64,000 nt of DNA from Blastopirellula marina (GCF_002967715.1 NZ_PUIA01000003.1:1-64000), one strand, 5' to 3'; shown: positions 44,210 through 54,616, counted from the first letter of the stretch. The notes: generated by a model from the sequence alone, not told the origin. Program-made: numbers and translations.

Positions 44210-44252
44210 AAAACCGCCTGCAGCGAGTCCTCGCTCAGGCGGTTTTCTTTTT
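44210..44252. terminator. Bidirectional intrinsic terminator
   Basis: AAAACCGCCTG (44210-44220) pairs with CAGGCGGTTTT (44236-44246), and inside it AGCGAG pairs with CTCGCT, giving one long stem. T-rich tails lie on both sides (CTTTTT on the plus strand, A-rich CAAAAA before it). It ends both convergent genes. Confidence 0.9.
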
Positions 44253-44274
44253 GATGGTTTGCTAACGAGCAGGC

Positions 44275-45828
44275 TTAGCCTTTGGCACTTGCCGGACGGC
44301 GACGTTGCTTTTGCTTCTGGCCAAAGCCGGTTGCTGGCTTGCTGCCGATGCGTTTGGGCTTCTTCTTGTTGCCGAAGGGGCCTGCCGCGGCTGGCTTCTT
44401 GTCAGCCGGTCGATCATCACCGCTGCCTTGGTTGTCGCGGCTTTGATTGTTGGTCGTCGGCTTCGAGCCAAAACGACGCGGCTTCTTGCCTGGCTTGCTG
44501 CCGAACTTGCGCGGGCCATTGTTGCCGTACGACTCACCGCTGCTGCGTGGGCCACCACTTCGAGGACCGCCGCTGCGAGGGCCACGGCCGCGCGACCCGC
44601 CACGGCGTGGTGGCTCGTCGTGCACGATCGGCTCGCTCGTTTCAAAGCCTTCGATGGTTGGTTCGATCGGAATCGAGATACGTGTCAGGCGTTCGATCTG
44701 CTTAAGCAGGCGACGTTCGCCGCCGGCACAGAACGAAACAGCAACCCCTTCGGCCCCAGCACGCGCGGTACGACCGATTCGGTGGACGTACGTCTCCGGC
44801 GTTTCTGGAAGATCGAAGTTCACCACGTGCGAAACGTCATTCACGTCCAGACCACGTGCGGCGATATCAGTCGCTACGAGAACCGGAGGTCGGTTGCTCT
44901 TGAACTGAGCAAGCGTGCGGCTGCGGACGCTTTGGCTCTTGTTGCTATGGATTGCGGCGGCACGCAGGCCGTCTCTCTCCAACAACTTGACGATCTTATC
45001 GCAGTCGTGCTTGGTGCGAACAAAGACGAGCGTACGGCTACGCGGAGTGTTCTGTAGATAACGTGAAAGCAGATCGGCTTTCTTGCGTTTGTCGACAAAA
45101 TGGACCGACTGCGAAATACGCTCGGCTGGAGCTGCGACGGGGGCAACCTGAACCGAGACCGGATTTGTCAGCCACTTCTCGGCCAGCTCGCGAATTTCTG
45201 GCGGCATGGTTGCCGAGAACATCACCGTTTGACGCTCGTCTGGGCAGGCCGCAACAATCTTCTTCAGCGCCGGCAGGAAGCCCATGTCCAGCATCTGGTC
45301 GGCTTCGTCGAAGCACAGGATTTCCAGCTGCGAGAGGTTGATGTGCCCTTGGTTCATCAGGTCGAGCAAGCGGCCTGGGGTGGCAACCAGGGTATCGACA
45401 CCCCAGCGAAGATCACGTACCTGCGGGTTCTGCGAGACGCCACCGAACACGACGGTATGCTTCAGGGCCGTGGCACCACCATACTTCTTCAGGCTCTCGC
45501 CAATCTGGGCAGCCAGCTCGCGGGTGGGTGCCAGAATGAGGCCACGGATTGGGCGTGGGGGCCCTTGGAACTTGTTATGGGGTACCCGCTTGCCGCGAAC
45601 GCGTTCGGTCGGCTGCTCGCGGGGAGGGAGCGTCTCCAGAAGACGGTTCAACATGGGAAGCGCAAAAGCGGCGGTCTTGCCGGTTCCGGTTTGGGCACAA
45701 CCGATCAGGTCTTTGCCGTCCAGAATAACGGGAATCGCTTCTGCTTGAATCGGCGAGGCCGTTTCGTATTTCAGCTTCTTCAGGGAACGCTGAAATGGTT
45801 CGGCTAGCGCGACGTCGGTAAACTTCAT
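44275..45828 (-). CDS. DEAD-box RNA helicase (RhlE-like)
   Basis: A 517-aa DEAD-box helicase. The ATG at 45828 begins MKFTDVALAEPFQRSLKKL; a frame open to 45864 is not needed. Motifs: Q motif YETASPIQAEAIPVI, motif I AQTGTGKTAAF, DEAD box CFDEADQMLDMGF, SAT in MFSATMP, and HRIGRTARAG. The last 130 residues are a disordered Arg/Gly/Lys-rich tail (GGSRGRGPRSGG, then NKKKPKRIGSKP) that should bind RNA nonspecifically. Likely function is RNA remodelling, ribosome assembly or cold adaptation; a long upstream leader (about 500 bp gap) would fit cold control but is not proof. Confidence 0.92.
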   Translation of the reverse strand: MKFTDVALAEPFQRSLKKLKYETASPIQAEAIPVILDGKDLIGCAQTGTGKTAAFALPMLNRLLETLPPREQPTERVRGKRVPHNKFQGPPRPIRGLILAPTRELAAQIGESLKKYGGATALKHTVVFGGVSQNPQVRDLRWGVDTLVATPGRLLDLMNQGHINLSQLEILCFDEADQMLDMGFLPALKKIVAACPDERQTVMFSATMPPEIRELAEKWLTNPVSVQVAPVAAPAERISQSVHFVDKRKKADLLSRYLQNTPRSRTLVFVRTKHDCDKIVKLLERDGLRAAAIHSNKSQSVRSRTLAQFKSNRPPVLVATDIAARGLDVNDVSHVVNFDLPETPETYVHRIGRTARAGAEGVAVSFCAGGERRLLKQIERLTRISIPIEPTIEGFETSEPIVHDEPPRRGGSRGRGPRSGGPRSGGPRSSGESYGNNGPRKFGSKPGKKPRRFGSKPTTNNQSRDNQGSGDDRPADKKPAAAGPFGNKKKPKRIGSKPATGFGQKQKQRRRPASAKG

Positions 45829-46328
45829 ATCAATCAATGCTTTCGAAGGACGTTCGCAGACCATCGGTAGAGAGTCCTCTATCTACCGGGACGCGCGAAC
45901 TGTCCGCCCCAAATGGTTTACGGGGCGATGCCAAATTGTCGGCCAGCTGGTTTTGCCTTACGTGGCAAATGAATCGTCACGCACAAGTTTGGTTTGCGTG
46001 GAGTGGCCGTAAGGGGCAAGATAATCAGTCGCGGTCGAGAGAACGAGCAACCTGGGATGAGCAAGTGAGATGGCAAAACGTTCGCAGCATCTCGGTCCAG
46101 GTGACCGCTTTTAATCGAATCGAATGAACTTGAACAGCCAAAAGGCCGCTAAGTCTCACACCTTGTTTGGCATAAATATACTCGCTGAGCGCACTAAAGA
46201 ATAGGCGGGTTTCCGCGACAATGGAGCAGAAAGGGGCAAATCGAACCCAATTGTGGGCTGACGCGACGGATGGTGCTAGGATGAGTCAAGTGGTTAACTG
46301 ACAAGACTTTACCGACAGGGAAAAGGAT
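45829..46328. other. Long intergenic region upstream of the helicase
   Basis: About 500 bp separating divergent genes. Small hairpins are seen (CGCCCC/GGGGCG at 45905-45927), but no terminator, promoter or RNA motif I can name. Cold-induced DEAD-box helicase genes often have long 5' leaders, so part of this may be transcribed. Confidence 0.35.
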
Positions 46329-46844
46329 ATGAACGATCTGTGGAACAACGTGCTGAACCAGCAATATGAAGCCGCGCTCTGCACTCTGAATCACTGCATT
46401 GTCAGCAGCCCCGACGCGGCCTGGCAAGGGAAAGTGGTCAACATGACCTTCGATCAGGCCGTCTTTCATACGCTGTTCTTCACCGACTATTACCTGGGTA
46501 AGTGTCCCGAAGACCTCCAGCAGCAGGCCTACCACCAGCAGCATGCCGACTTCTTTGCCGACTATGAAGAGATGGAGCCCCGCGTCCAGGTGCAACGTTA
46601 CACCAAGGAGTCACTTCTCGACTACCTGCAATTTAGCCGGACGAAAGCCAGGGAAACTATAGCGGAGGAGACGGCCGACGACTTGGCTGCCGCCTGCGCG
46701 TTTCCCCCCAAGACATTCAGCCGGGCCGAACTTCACGTTTACAACATTCGCCATATCCAACACCATGCAGCCCAGCTGATCATGCGGCTACGGATGGATT
46801 ACCAGGTCGATACGCCCTGGTTTGGCAGTGGCTGGCGGTCGTAG
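46329..46844 (+). CDS. DinB-like (YfiT/DinB superfamily) protein
   Basis: A 171-aa helical protein. Its histidine pattern is that of the DinB four-helix bundle, whose metal site uses three His on different helices: AVFHTLFFTDYY near residue 45, and NIRHIQHHAAQLI near residue 138. Members are thiol-dependent or metal-dependent enzymes, or have no known function. Single gene; AAAAGGA ends 3 bp before the ATG. Confidence 0.82.
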   Translation: MNDLWNNVLNQQYEAALCTLNHCIVSSPDAAWQGKVVNMTFDQAVFHTLFFTDYYLGKCPEDLQQQAYHQQHADFFADYEEMEPRVQVQRYTKESLLDYLQFSRTKARETIAEETADDLAAACAFPPKTFSRAELHVYNIRHIQHHAAQLIMRLRMDYQVDTPWFGSGWRS

Positions 46845-47020
46845 GTATTTCTTTCTAAGGGGAACGATCGTTGTCGCGCCGGCGCTATTGGGCGTCGATG
46901 TTAATTCCAAACCGGGTTCCGGTTATGCCGGTTCTGACGATTTGAAACCCGCTAGGGCTGACCTATCTTTGAGGACCTTGTGTTCTGCTTTGATGGCATG
47001 TGAACTTGGAGAAGGTCCCG

Positions 47021-49561
47021 ATGATGGCTCGTCCATGTTGGTCGAGATGGATTACTTGTACTACGTGTGTCGTAGTGATGAGTATCGCTGCGCCGTCACT
47101 GTTTGCTCAGCAGAATCTCTTGCTGGTGACCGCCAACGATGGCAGTTTGACGGGGGAAGAATCTGCGCGCCGTTCGTCCTTTCAGTCATGGGGTTATTCG
47201 GTGACCACGATCTGGTCAGGGGCGTCGCAAACGACATTCAACAACACGTTTGCGACCGCGGATCTGGCCTATGTCTCGGAAGAGGTCGATAGCTCAACGC
47301 TTGGTACCAAGCTCCGTCTGGCACCGTACGGTGTGGTCAATGAAGAGACGCATCTCGACGATGAATTTGGGTTTTCCGATACCGTTGGTAGTGAACGCTC
47401 GGCGACGCAGATCTATGTGATTGATGGCGGCTATAACGTTACGATCGTATCTTCAACCCAGCCTCTCACCCAGATGGGCGGCAACCTGGCTCCTGGGTTG
47501 GTTGTTGTTGGTCGGACAAGCTCAAGCGGCGCGGTCACGGTGGCGACACTGGAGAAAGGGGCGGCATTGGCCAATACGCTTATCAGCAACTCGACCGCTG
47601 CCGGTCGACGTGTTCGCTTGCCATTTGGTGGAAATAGTTTTCAATGGTCGTCGTTGAACAGTACCGGGCAATATATCGTTCAGCAAGCGTTGATCTTCGC
47701 GGCTCAGACTGACGAGCAGTTGCTACTTCACTGGCGACTCGACGAAAGCTCGGGAACAACTATCAGCGACGCATCGGGCAACAATCGACACGGCTCGTTT
47801 CAAACGGGCACACCGACTTGGACGTCGGGGCCTCGGGATGGTGCCCTCGATTTCAGCGGATCGAACAATGCTCGCTCCAACGCAACATTCGATCCGCCAG
47901 TGCGTGGCACGGTTGCTTTCTGGATGAAGCGAGACGACGCCGTCAGTGGGACCGAACGAATTCTCGGAGTGTCCGACAACTGGGAAATTTACATTGGTTC
48001 GAATGGCCGGGTTGGCTTCGATCTGGGTGCATCAGGGACGACCAGCGGATTCTCAACCAGCAGTAACTTTAATTTGATCAACCATTGGTATCACATCGTT
48101 GGCGTCTACGACACGGTGGATGATACTTATGAGATCTACATTGATGGCCAACTGCATAAAACCGGTTCTTACAACCTGGTTGACCAAGGGGCCAATTACC
48201 TTTCGCTGGGGACACGGACTGGCTCGACGGAACGGTTCGACGGGACGATCGACGATCTGCGAATCTACAACTACGAACTCGATGCGCAAGAGATAGCGGA
48301 ATTGTATGGCCTTGTAGGGCATTGGAAGTTCAATGAGGGAAGTGGGAGTGTCGCGGCCGATAGTACTGCCTTCGGCAACAATGCGACCATCAATGGAGCA
48401 ACCTGGGGGACTGATTGCGCCGGCAATCCAATCCTTGCTTTCGACGGTTCAGGCGACAACGCGAGGACCAATTCCAACTTCACGCCTCCTTCGGAAGGAA
48501 CAATCGCGTTTTGGTTTCAGAGTGCGAATCCTGCCGCGTCGCATCAGCGCTTGTGGGGCGTCGGTGGTGACTACGAAATGCGCCAGTCAACCGACGGCGT
48601 CATGTTCTGTGACATTACAGGCGATGCCAATTCAACCGGCTTTTTTTCCGAACCATTGGTTGGGGCGAAGTGGTATCACTTTGTCGCCATATACGATACG
48701 GACGATGAAAGCTATGCAATCTACATCGATGGCGAGCTTAACAAGAGTGGCGTTTCAGCCAGTAACTTGACAGCGCAGTCTGCCAATCGGCTTACCTTCG
48801 GGACACGCACAGGATCTTCCGAATATTGGCAAGGCTCGATGCGTGACTTCCGGATCTATAACCGCAAGATCCTGACATCTGAGATTTTGGAGCTTGCCGG
48901 GGTGATCGCTCATTACGAACTCGATGAAACGAGCGGATCGATCGCTTACGATTCGTCCCTGGCTAGCAATCATGCCACGTATATCAATTCACCGACACTT
49001 GCCGTTGGCGGACCGAATTCAACCGAGTTGGGAACCGCCATCGAGCTCGATGGCTCGACGCAATACGTCACCAGCGGCAAGAGCCTGCTTAACGGTTTGA
49101 AACAGTTCACCGTGGCCGGCTGGATCTATTTCGACTCGTTGTCCGCGAATCGATCGTTCTTCGGTCAAAACGACGTGATCGAGTTTGGCATCAATGGGGG
49201 CGATGGGCAAATCCATGTATGGACGGCGAACGGGGGTTCGTTGTACGTTTCCGGAACACTGTCTGCAGGTCGATGGGTGCATGTTGCCGCAGTGGGAGAC
49301 GGGAGTACCCTTTCCGTTTATGTGAATGGAGCTCTCGTAGACGTGGGAGGTAGCTCGACCGGTAGCGTTGGGTATGGTAGCAGCAGTTCTTCCTTCAAGA
49401 TCGGTGAAGGCGTTTACAGTCCTTCAGGGCACTACCTAGATGGCCGCGTCGACGACGTACGTATCTATAGCCGTGCATTGTGTGCTGCGGAGATCCAGGC
49501 CTTATCCGCCGGTTCCGAGGCCCAGGGAGTACGAATACTCCGCTGGACCGAAATACAATAG
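47021..49561 (+). CDS. Exported LamG-domain protein
   Basis: An 846-aa exported protein. I use the ATG at 47021 after GAAGGT, as the longer frame from 47000 begins with a GTG and lacks a signal; the signal runs to about SLFAQQ. The N-terminal 200 residues are an alpha/beta region (NLLLVTANDGSLTGEE, TADLAYVSEEVDSSTLGTKL) reminiscent of planctomycete ThuA-type domains. Three LamG-like concanavalin A domains follow at about 235-425, 430-630 and 635-835 (LHWRLDESSGTTISDASGN; GHWKFNEGSGSVAADSTA; AHYELDETSGSIAYDSSL). It ends with QGVRILRWTEIQ. Likely binds glycans in the envelope. Its stop lies 6 bp from the stop of the convergent sulfatase. Confidence 0.85.
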   Translation: MMARPCWSRWITCTTCVVVMSIAAPSLFAQQNLLLVTANDGSLTGEESARRSSFQSWGYSVTTIWSGASQTTFNNTFATADLAYVSEEVDSSTLGTKLRLAPYGVVNEETHLDDEFGFSDTVGSERSATQIYVIDGGYNVTIVSSTQPLTQMGGNLAPGLVVVGRTSSSGAVTVATLEKGAALANTLISNSTAAGRRVRLPFGGNSFQWSSLNSTGQYIVQQALIFAAQTDEQLLLHWRLDESSGTTISDASGNNRHGSFQTGTPTWTSGPRDGALDFSGSNNARSNATFDPPVRGTVAFWMKRDDAVSGTERILGVSDNWEIYIGSNGRVGFDLGASGTTSGFSTSSNFNLINHWYHIVGVYDTVDDTYEIYIDGQLHKTGSYNLVDQGANYLSLGTRTGSTERFDGTIDDLRIYNYELDAQEIAELYGLVGHWKFNEGSGSVAADSTAFGNNATINGATWGTDCAGNPILAFDGSGDNARTNSNFTPPSEGTIAFWFQSANPAASHQRLWGVGGDYEMRQSTDGVMFCDITGDANSTGFFSEPLVGAKWYHFVAIYDTDDESYAIYIDGELNKSGVSASNLTAQSANRLTFGTRTGSSEYWQGSMRDFRIYNRKILTSEILELAGVIAHYELDETSGSIAYDSSLASNHATYINSPTLAVGGPNSTELGTAIELDGSTQYVTSGKSLLNGLKQFTVAGWIYFDSLSANRSFFGQNDVIEFGINGGDGQIHVWTANGGSLYVSGTLSAGRWVHVAAVGDGSTLSVYVNGALVDVGGSSTGSVGYGSSSSSFKIGEGVYSPSGHYLDGRVDDVRIYSRALCAAEIQALSAGSEAQGVRILRWTEIQ

Positions 49562-49567
49562 CATGCG

Positions 49568-51076
49568 TTACTTCGCGGCGACACTCTCTGCCTGGTCTGG
49601 CCATGGCACGGGATGGCCAGTCGACTTGACGATCGGCATCTGGGCATTGACGCTTCGCAAGTAATCACCCAACTTGCCAGCGAGTTCCTTTGCTTTAACG
49701 GTATTCTCTTGGGCAAGGTTGTGTTTCTCGCTCAGGTCGTCTTGAAGATTAAATAACTCGGAAGTCTGCGAAGCGTGATGGTAGATCAGCTTCCAGTCTC
49801 CCAGGCGAATCGAGCTGTAAGGAGGCTGGTCGTAGGTGTTTGGATAATGCCAATAGATCGGTCGGTCGTGATGCGAAAGCTGCGGATCTCGCAGTTGGGG
49901 CACAATGCTGATGCCATCGCTCGAAGGTCGATCGGAAGTGCCGGCCATCTCCAGGAAGGTAGGGAATAGATCTTCGATGATCACATAACCGCTGGACGTT
50001 GAATTGGGCTGCGTTACTCCTGGCCATTTCACGATCATCGGCACACGCGTTCCTCCTTCGTAGGGCGTGATTTTATGTCCGCGCAAAGGAAGGTTGCGTG
50101 GGACATTCTTAGGAGCACCATTATCGGACATGAAGATGATGATCGTGTTGTCTTCAATGCCATGTCGTTTCAGGTTGGCCTGGATATCGCCGAGCGATTT
50201 GTCCATGCCTTCGAGCATCGAAGCTAAGGTCTGGCCGATCCCTGGCAGCCCTGCTTCGTTATATTTCTCGTAGTATCGATCGTCCTTTTCCCACGGAGCA
50301 TGAACCGCATAGTGAGCCATGTAGAGAAAGAATGGTTTCTCAGAAGCAACTGCTTTGTCGATCTCTTGATTGGCTTCCAGCGTCAATGCTTCGGTCAGAA
50401 AGATATCTTGGCCGTGGTACTTATCCAAACCAGGCACATCCCAAATAGGGCTGCCGTTGCGCCACTTGGCGCTGAAGTTCTTTTTTCCCCAGTAGCTACC
50501 TGGCCCACCGGCTGCGTGCCCGGCAATATTGACGTCGAAACCGACGTTCTGTGGGTTCTCTCCCGGAGTGCCTGCCGCGCCGAAGTGAGCCTTGCCGACA
50601 TGAATGGTATGATAGCCGGCATCTTGCAGAAGCATTGGCAGTGTCGTCGCTTGAACGGTTTTGTCGATGCCCGGGGCAGGGCTCAGGCCGTTCAGGTTCC
50701 ATGCTGGTTCGCTCAGCTTAGGATGCTTGCCTGAAGGAGAAGCATCCTTCCGCAAGGTCCAGCAGGTCACGCGATGACGTGCTGCGTTCTGTCCAGTCAT
50801 CCAGCTAATTCGAGTCGGAGAGCAAATCGCGCAGGCATAGGCTTGGGTGAACTTGGTTCCCTGCTCAGCCAGCTTCTCCATATTAGGTGTCTGGTATTTG
50901 CCGTTGAGCGCAGTCGCTTCGGTATGGAAGGGGAGGGACGTGTCTTGCCATCCCATCTCGTCGACCAGAAAGAAGACAATGTTGGGACGTTTATCTGCCG
51001 CATTTGTCAGTGAGGCAAAGGAGAGAACACCCAATAGGGCAACGGTCGATAATATTCTCACGAGAGCAGGCCACAT
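49568..51076 (-). CDS. Exported sulfatase
   Basis: A 502-aa sulfatase with a signal peptide (VRILSTVALLGVLSFASL, cleaved near TNAADK). The frame is open to 51160, but the ATG at 51076 gives the cleanest signal. The formylglycine site is C85-S-P-T-R89, the canonical CxPxR. The first metal-binding pair is D39-E40 (FFLVDEMGWQDTS) instead of the usual D-D, which may affect Ca2+ binding; the second part, FMSDNGAPKN, is normal. An alkaline phosphatase-type core continues through residues about 200-420. It needs a formylglycine maturase. Convergent with the LamG gene, 6 bp apart. Confidence 0.92.
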   Translation of the reverse strand: MWPALVRILSTVALLGVLSFASLTNAADKRPNIVFFLVDEMGWQDTSLPFHTEATALNGKYQTPNMEKLAEQGTKFTQAYACAICSPTRISWMTGQNAARHRVTCWTLRKDASPSGKHPKLSEPAWNLNGLSPAPGIDKTVQATTLPMLLQDAGYHTIHVGKAHFGAAGTPGENPQNVGFDVNIAGHAAGGPGSYWGKKNFSAKWRNGSPIWDVPGLDKYHGQDIFLTEALTLEANQEIDKAVASEKPFFLYMAHYAVHAPWEKDDRYYEKYNEAGLPGIGQTLASMLEGMDKSLGDIQANLKRHGIEDNTIIIFMSDNGAPKNVPRNLPLRGHKITPYEGGTRVPMIVKWPGVTQPNSTSSGYVIIEDLFPTFLEMAGTSDRPSSDGISIVPQLRDPQLSHHDRPIYWHYPNTYDQPPYSSIRLGDWKLIYHHASQTSELFNLQDDLSEKHNLAQENTVKAKELAGKLGDYLRSVNAQMPIVKSTGHPVPWPDQAESVAAK

Positions 51077-51208
51077 CTTCAGGTAGGTGGAATAGGCGTG
51101 GAGGCGAAGCGTACTTTCTATGGTAGTGGGGGCATGAAGACATGCAACCGACTTGGCCACATATGAGTAACGCTTGAGGTCGTTTATTTAAACTATCTCA
51201 AAAGAAGT

Positions 51209-52174
51209 CTATTGGCGCAATGTATGTCTGGCTGCTTGGGCAATGTTCTCCAGGGCCGGTCCGACTTCCGGAAACTGAAACGTAAACCCTTCGTCTTGAA
51301 GTCGCGCTGAACGGACGTAACGACCATAGAGAGCCAGGTCCGGATCGGTTCGCAGCAGCAATGGGGCCCCCAGGCGTACCATCCAGGCAAACGCCGGCAA
51401 ACCAAAGCGTACGCCTAACGCTTCGCGCAGCGCTCGCATGAATTCCACTTGCGAGACCGGGTTGGGAGCCGAGGCAATGTAGATGCCCCGCATGCTGTCC
51501 TGCGTCAGTGATTGCTCGAACAGGCGATTCAGATCGAGTTCGTGAATCCAACTGAAACCTTGCTTGCCGGAACCAATACGCCCCCCCAGTCCCAATCGAG
51601 TCAAAAGGCTCAAGCGATCGAGAGCCCCGCCACCGGCACCGCGGTTGCATCCGATTACAAAGCTGGTTCGCAGCACGACCCCACGCTGCGAATCAAGTCG
51701 CGCACGCTCAAACTCTTCTTCCCAAGCCTTACCTACCCATGGTGCCAGCCCCACGCCTAATGAGGAGTCTTCCGTGCAGCTCGCTTCGGGCGGGTCGCCG
51801 TAAATGTGGGCGGTGCCCATCTGCACCCACACGGGCGGCGGCTGATCAATCGCTCGTACTGCCAGACCAAGCACTCTGGTCGACTCGACGCGCGAGCGGA
51901 GGATTTCGTCTTGGTGGTCTGGCGTTTTGATGCAGTCAACCGTCCGACCTGCCAGGTTAACCATGCCGGTCGCACCATCCAGGCAGGCTTTCCAATTACC
52001 AAGCGTGCGTCCGTCCCAAGCTACGTGCTTCCACGGTCCATCGCACTTGGGGGCACTACGCGAAAGTAAGGTCACGTGGAAATTGTTTTCGTGCAGAAAA
52101 TGCGCGAGCGAGATACCCAGGAAGCCGCTTCCGCCAGCGATGACGATTCGGCGAGGGTTGGGGGTGGTGGTCAC
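51209..52174 (-). CDS. TIGR01777 family NAD(P)-dependent epimerase
   Basis: A 321-aa short-chain dehydrogenase/reductase-fold protein. The Rossmann start [20 protein letters not shown], then [30 protein letters not shown], and the late [18 protein letters not shown] and [22 protein letters not shown] (as in the DUF1731 C-terminal domain) match TIGR01777, a group including YfcH-like proteins often linked to cell division or shape. No signal peptide. A single gene, in the opposite direction to the hydrolase that follows. Confidence 0.9.
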   Translation of the reverse strand: MTTTPNPRRIVIAGGSGFLGISLAHFLHENNFHVTLLSRSAPKCDGPWKHVAWDGRTLGNWKACLDGATGMVNLAGRTVDCIKTPDHQDEILRSRVESTRVLGLAVRAIDQPPPVWVQMGTAHIYGDPPEASCTEDSSLGVGLAPWVGKAWEEEFERARLDSQRGVVLRTSFVIGCNRGAGGGALDRLSLLTRLGLGGRIGSGKQGFSWIHELDLNRLFEQSLTQDSMRGIYIASAPNPVSQVEFMRALREALGVRFGLPAFAWMVRLGAPLLLRTDPDLALYGRYVRSARLQDEGFTFQFPEVGPALENIAQAARHTLRQ

Positions 52175-52317
52175 GGACGGGGGCCTTTCGACGATGCTTC
52201 CATTTCAGCAAGGTAACCGCATCCAATCGAACGAGGCAACTTGAAGGGTGGCTTACCTGGCAAGAGCTGGCGATTTATTCTGTAGTATCACTCACGCGTT
52301 TAATCAATCGAACCGCC

Positions 52318-53028
52318 ATGCCTATCGTTCATCCTGGAATCTTGGAAGTCCGTGCCCCGGGGCATAACTTCTTCGTACTGCAAGATGACCAAGGTCTTTA
52401 CGTCATCGATGGCGGCTTCATAGGAGGCTGGCGATTACTGCAAGGCGCACTCCGGCGAGAAGGCTGGCAGAATAAGCCCGTCCGCGGCATCGTGGTTACC
52501 CATGGGCATTTAGATCATATCTTGAACGTAGCCCATCTGGCCAAGGCGTACGGGGCCTGGATCGCGGCACCCAGATTAGATGCCGATCACTACGCAGGCC
52601 GCCCGAAGTATTCGGGTAATTCGCGTGTCACAGGCTGGCTCGAAGCGGTTGGACGTGTGATGCTGGCGTATCACAAGTTCGAGCCTGATCGGTGGCTCGA
52701 TGATAGAGATCGTCTCGATATCTCTTCCGGTATACAGGCCATACACTTGCCGGGGCATACGGCGGGGCACATGGGGTTTTGGTGGGAAGAGCAGGGGATC
52801 CTGTTCACGGGGGACCTGTTTGTCAGCTACCGCGATCAGGCCCGGCTGCCGCTTGATATCTTCAACAACGATTCCCAGCAGAACGTTCGCAGCATAGAGA
52901 CGGCTTTGGCGATGAATCCCCGCGGGGTACTTCCCAGCCATGGCAGCCTGGCAACGCCGGAAGAGCACCTGCGGCGACTTGAAAGACTGCACGAGCGCAT
53001 TGTGTTATCTCGCTCGGGCGATCATTGA
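52318..53028 (+). CDS. Metallo-beta-lactamase-fold hydrolase
   Basis: A 236-aa hydrolase. The HxHxDH metal motif is H62-G-H-L-D-H67 (THGHLDHILN), followed by a second metal histidine in LPGHTAGHMGF and the phosphate-like aspartate in LFTGDLFVS. The fold is the glyoxalase II-like branch. Substrate unknown. The 3' end overlaps the convergent sugar transporter gene by 7 bp. Confidence 0.9.
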   Translation: MPIVHPGILEVRAPGHNFFVLQDDQGLYVIDGGFIGGWRLLQGALRREGWQNKPVRGIVVTHGHLDHILNVAHLAKAYGAWIAAPRLDADHYAGRPKYSGNSRVTGWLEAVGRVMLAYHKFEPDRWLDDRDRLDISSGIQAIHLPGHTAGHMGFWWEEQGILFTGDLFVSYRDQARLPLDIFNNDSQQNVRSIETALAMNPRGVLPSHGSLATPEEHLRRLERLHERIVLSRSGDH

Positions 53029-54377
53029 TGCATGCCCAATTGCCGCTCGATTTCTTCCAGCGGAACCCCTTTCGTCTCCGGCATCTTGAGCAATACCCAA
53101 ATCAGTTGCAGCACCATCATTCCACAGAAAATGCCAAACACGATCGCCGGGGCCAAGGCATTTACCATGTAAGGGAATACAAGCGTCAGCGTGGCAGCGA
53201 AGAACCAGTGTGTGAAGCTACCCAGCGTCTGACCGCCGGCTCGATAGCGATTCGGGAAGATCTCGGAAATAAAGACCCAGATGACGGCCCCTTGGCCGAC
53301 GGCATGAGCCGCGATGAATGCAAAGATGCAGGGAGGTACGATCGAGAAGTTCTCGCTATGAAACGCCCACGAACAGAGCCCCAGCGAGACGATGTATCCG
53401 ATCGAGCCAATAATCATCAACGTGCGACGTCCCAAGTGATCGATTAGCGCCAGGCCCACGAATGTGAAAATCAGGTTGGCCACACCAATACCGACCGACG
53501 TCAGCAAGGCAGCTTCTTCGCCAAGGCCTGTCATCTCGAAGATTCTCGGGGCAAAGTATAGCACCGCGTTAATGCCTGAGAGCTGATTGAAGAAGGCTAT
53601 TAGAAAAGCCATCATCATCGGAATTTGTAGTTTCGCTTGCCAGATACTGCCGGCAGCGGCTGTCTGCTGCGCGGTGATCTCGATCTCGTCGGCGACGGCT
53701 TCCACGTGACCTGGGGAGTCTTCCGGCATGATCTGACGCAGGATCTCAATCCCCTTTTCACGTTCTCCTTGGCGAGCGATCAACCAGCGAGGGCTCTCAG
53801 GCAGAAAGAAGCAGAAGAAGGAGTAGATGAGTGCCGGAACCGCTTCGACCCCTAGCATCCATCGCCAGGCGTTATTGACTTCCCCTTCAGCTACCGTCTC
53901 GGCAAACCACTGGGCGATCAACGCGTTCGAGAGGAAAGCGATAAGAATCCCAAACACGATATTGAACTGAAACATGCCTGCCAGTTTGCCTCGATTTTGC
54001 GGCGGCGAGATTTCCGAGATATACAGCGGCGAGGTCACGGTCGAGATCCCCACGCCCAGGCCACCAATAAACCGAGCAAGCATGAATGAGTAGGGATCAT
54101 TGGCAAGTGCCGACCACACCGCCGACACCAGGTAAAGGATTCCGATCGATACCAGCGTCTTCTGGCGGCCGAAGTGATCGGTTGGCCAGAAGCCGACCAG
54201 CGACCCAATGACAGTCCCCCACAAAGCGGCACTCATGGCCAAGCCATGCTGAAAGTCCTTCAGCCCCCATAACTGCTGGATAGTCTTTTCCGCACCAGAG
54301 ATAACGACCGTGTCGAAACCAAATAGAAAACCTGCCAGGGAGGCCGTTACCGACCAGAAGATAATTCGATGAAGCAT
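53022..54377 (-). CDS. Sugar porter family MFS transporter
   Basis: A 451-aa, twelve-helix major facilitator of the sugar porter (SP) group. Family motifs: GFLFGFDTVVISGAEK in helix 1, GRQKTLVSIGILY and DHLGRRTLMIIG (the D-R-x-G-R-R type), PESPRWLIARQGE after helix 6, and PETKGVPLEEIE at the C-terminus. It should bring a sugar into the cell by proton symport; which sugar is not determinable. No neighbouring catabolic genes. Divergent from the UDP-glucose dehydrogenase gene, 239 bp away. Confidence 0.92.
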   Translation of the reverse strand: MLHRIIFWSVTASLAGFLFGFDTVVISGAEKTIQQLWGLKDFQHGLAMSAALWGTVIGSLVGFWPTDHFGRQKTLVSIGILYLVSAVWSALANDPYSFMLARFIGGLGVGISTVTSPLYISEISPPQNRGKLAGMFQFNIVFGILIAFLSNALIAQWFAETVAEGEVNNAWRWMLGVEAVPALIYSFFCFFLPESPRWLIARQGEREKGIEILRQIMPEDSPGHVEAVADEIEITAQQTAAAGSIWQAKLQIPMMMAFLIAFFNQLSGINAVLYFAPRIFEMTGLGEEAALLTSVGIGVANLIFTFVGLALIDHLGRRTLMIIGSIGYIVSLGLCSWAFHSENFSIVPPCIFAFIAAHAVGQGAVIWVFISEIFPNRYRAGGQTLGSFTHWFFAATLTLVFPYMVNALAPAIVFGIFCGMMVLQLIWVLLKMPETKGVPLEEIERQLGMHQ

Positions 54378-54616
54378 TTCAAGGATTGGGGAAGATTAGG
54401 TAAACAGGATTGGGGCTGGATTGCGTCTTGTCGGATAAGTCCGCAAGATTCTCCCACACTCAAGCCGTTTAAAAAAGGGTTTTCTTCCCCAGATGCCCCT
54501 GAATTGACCCGTTAGGTATGGTCGCGCAAGTGCTCTTCACCTGTTATCCTTTACAAACTGGGTTTACACTAATTCGATTGTCTTCATGGTCGATTTCCTG
54601 GCAGGAAGAGTTTTAG

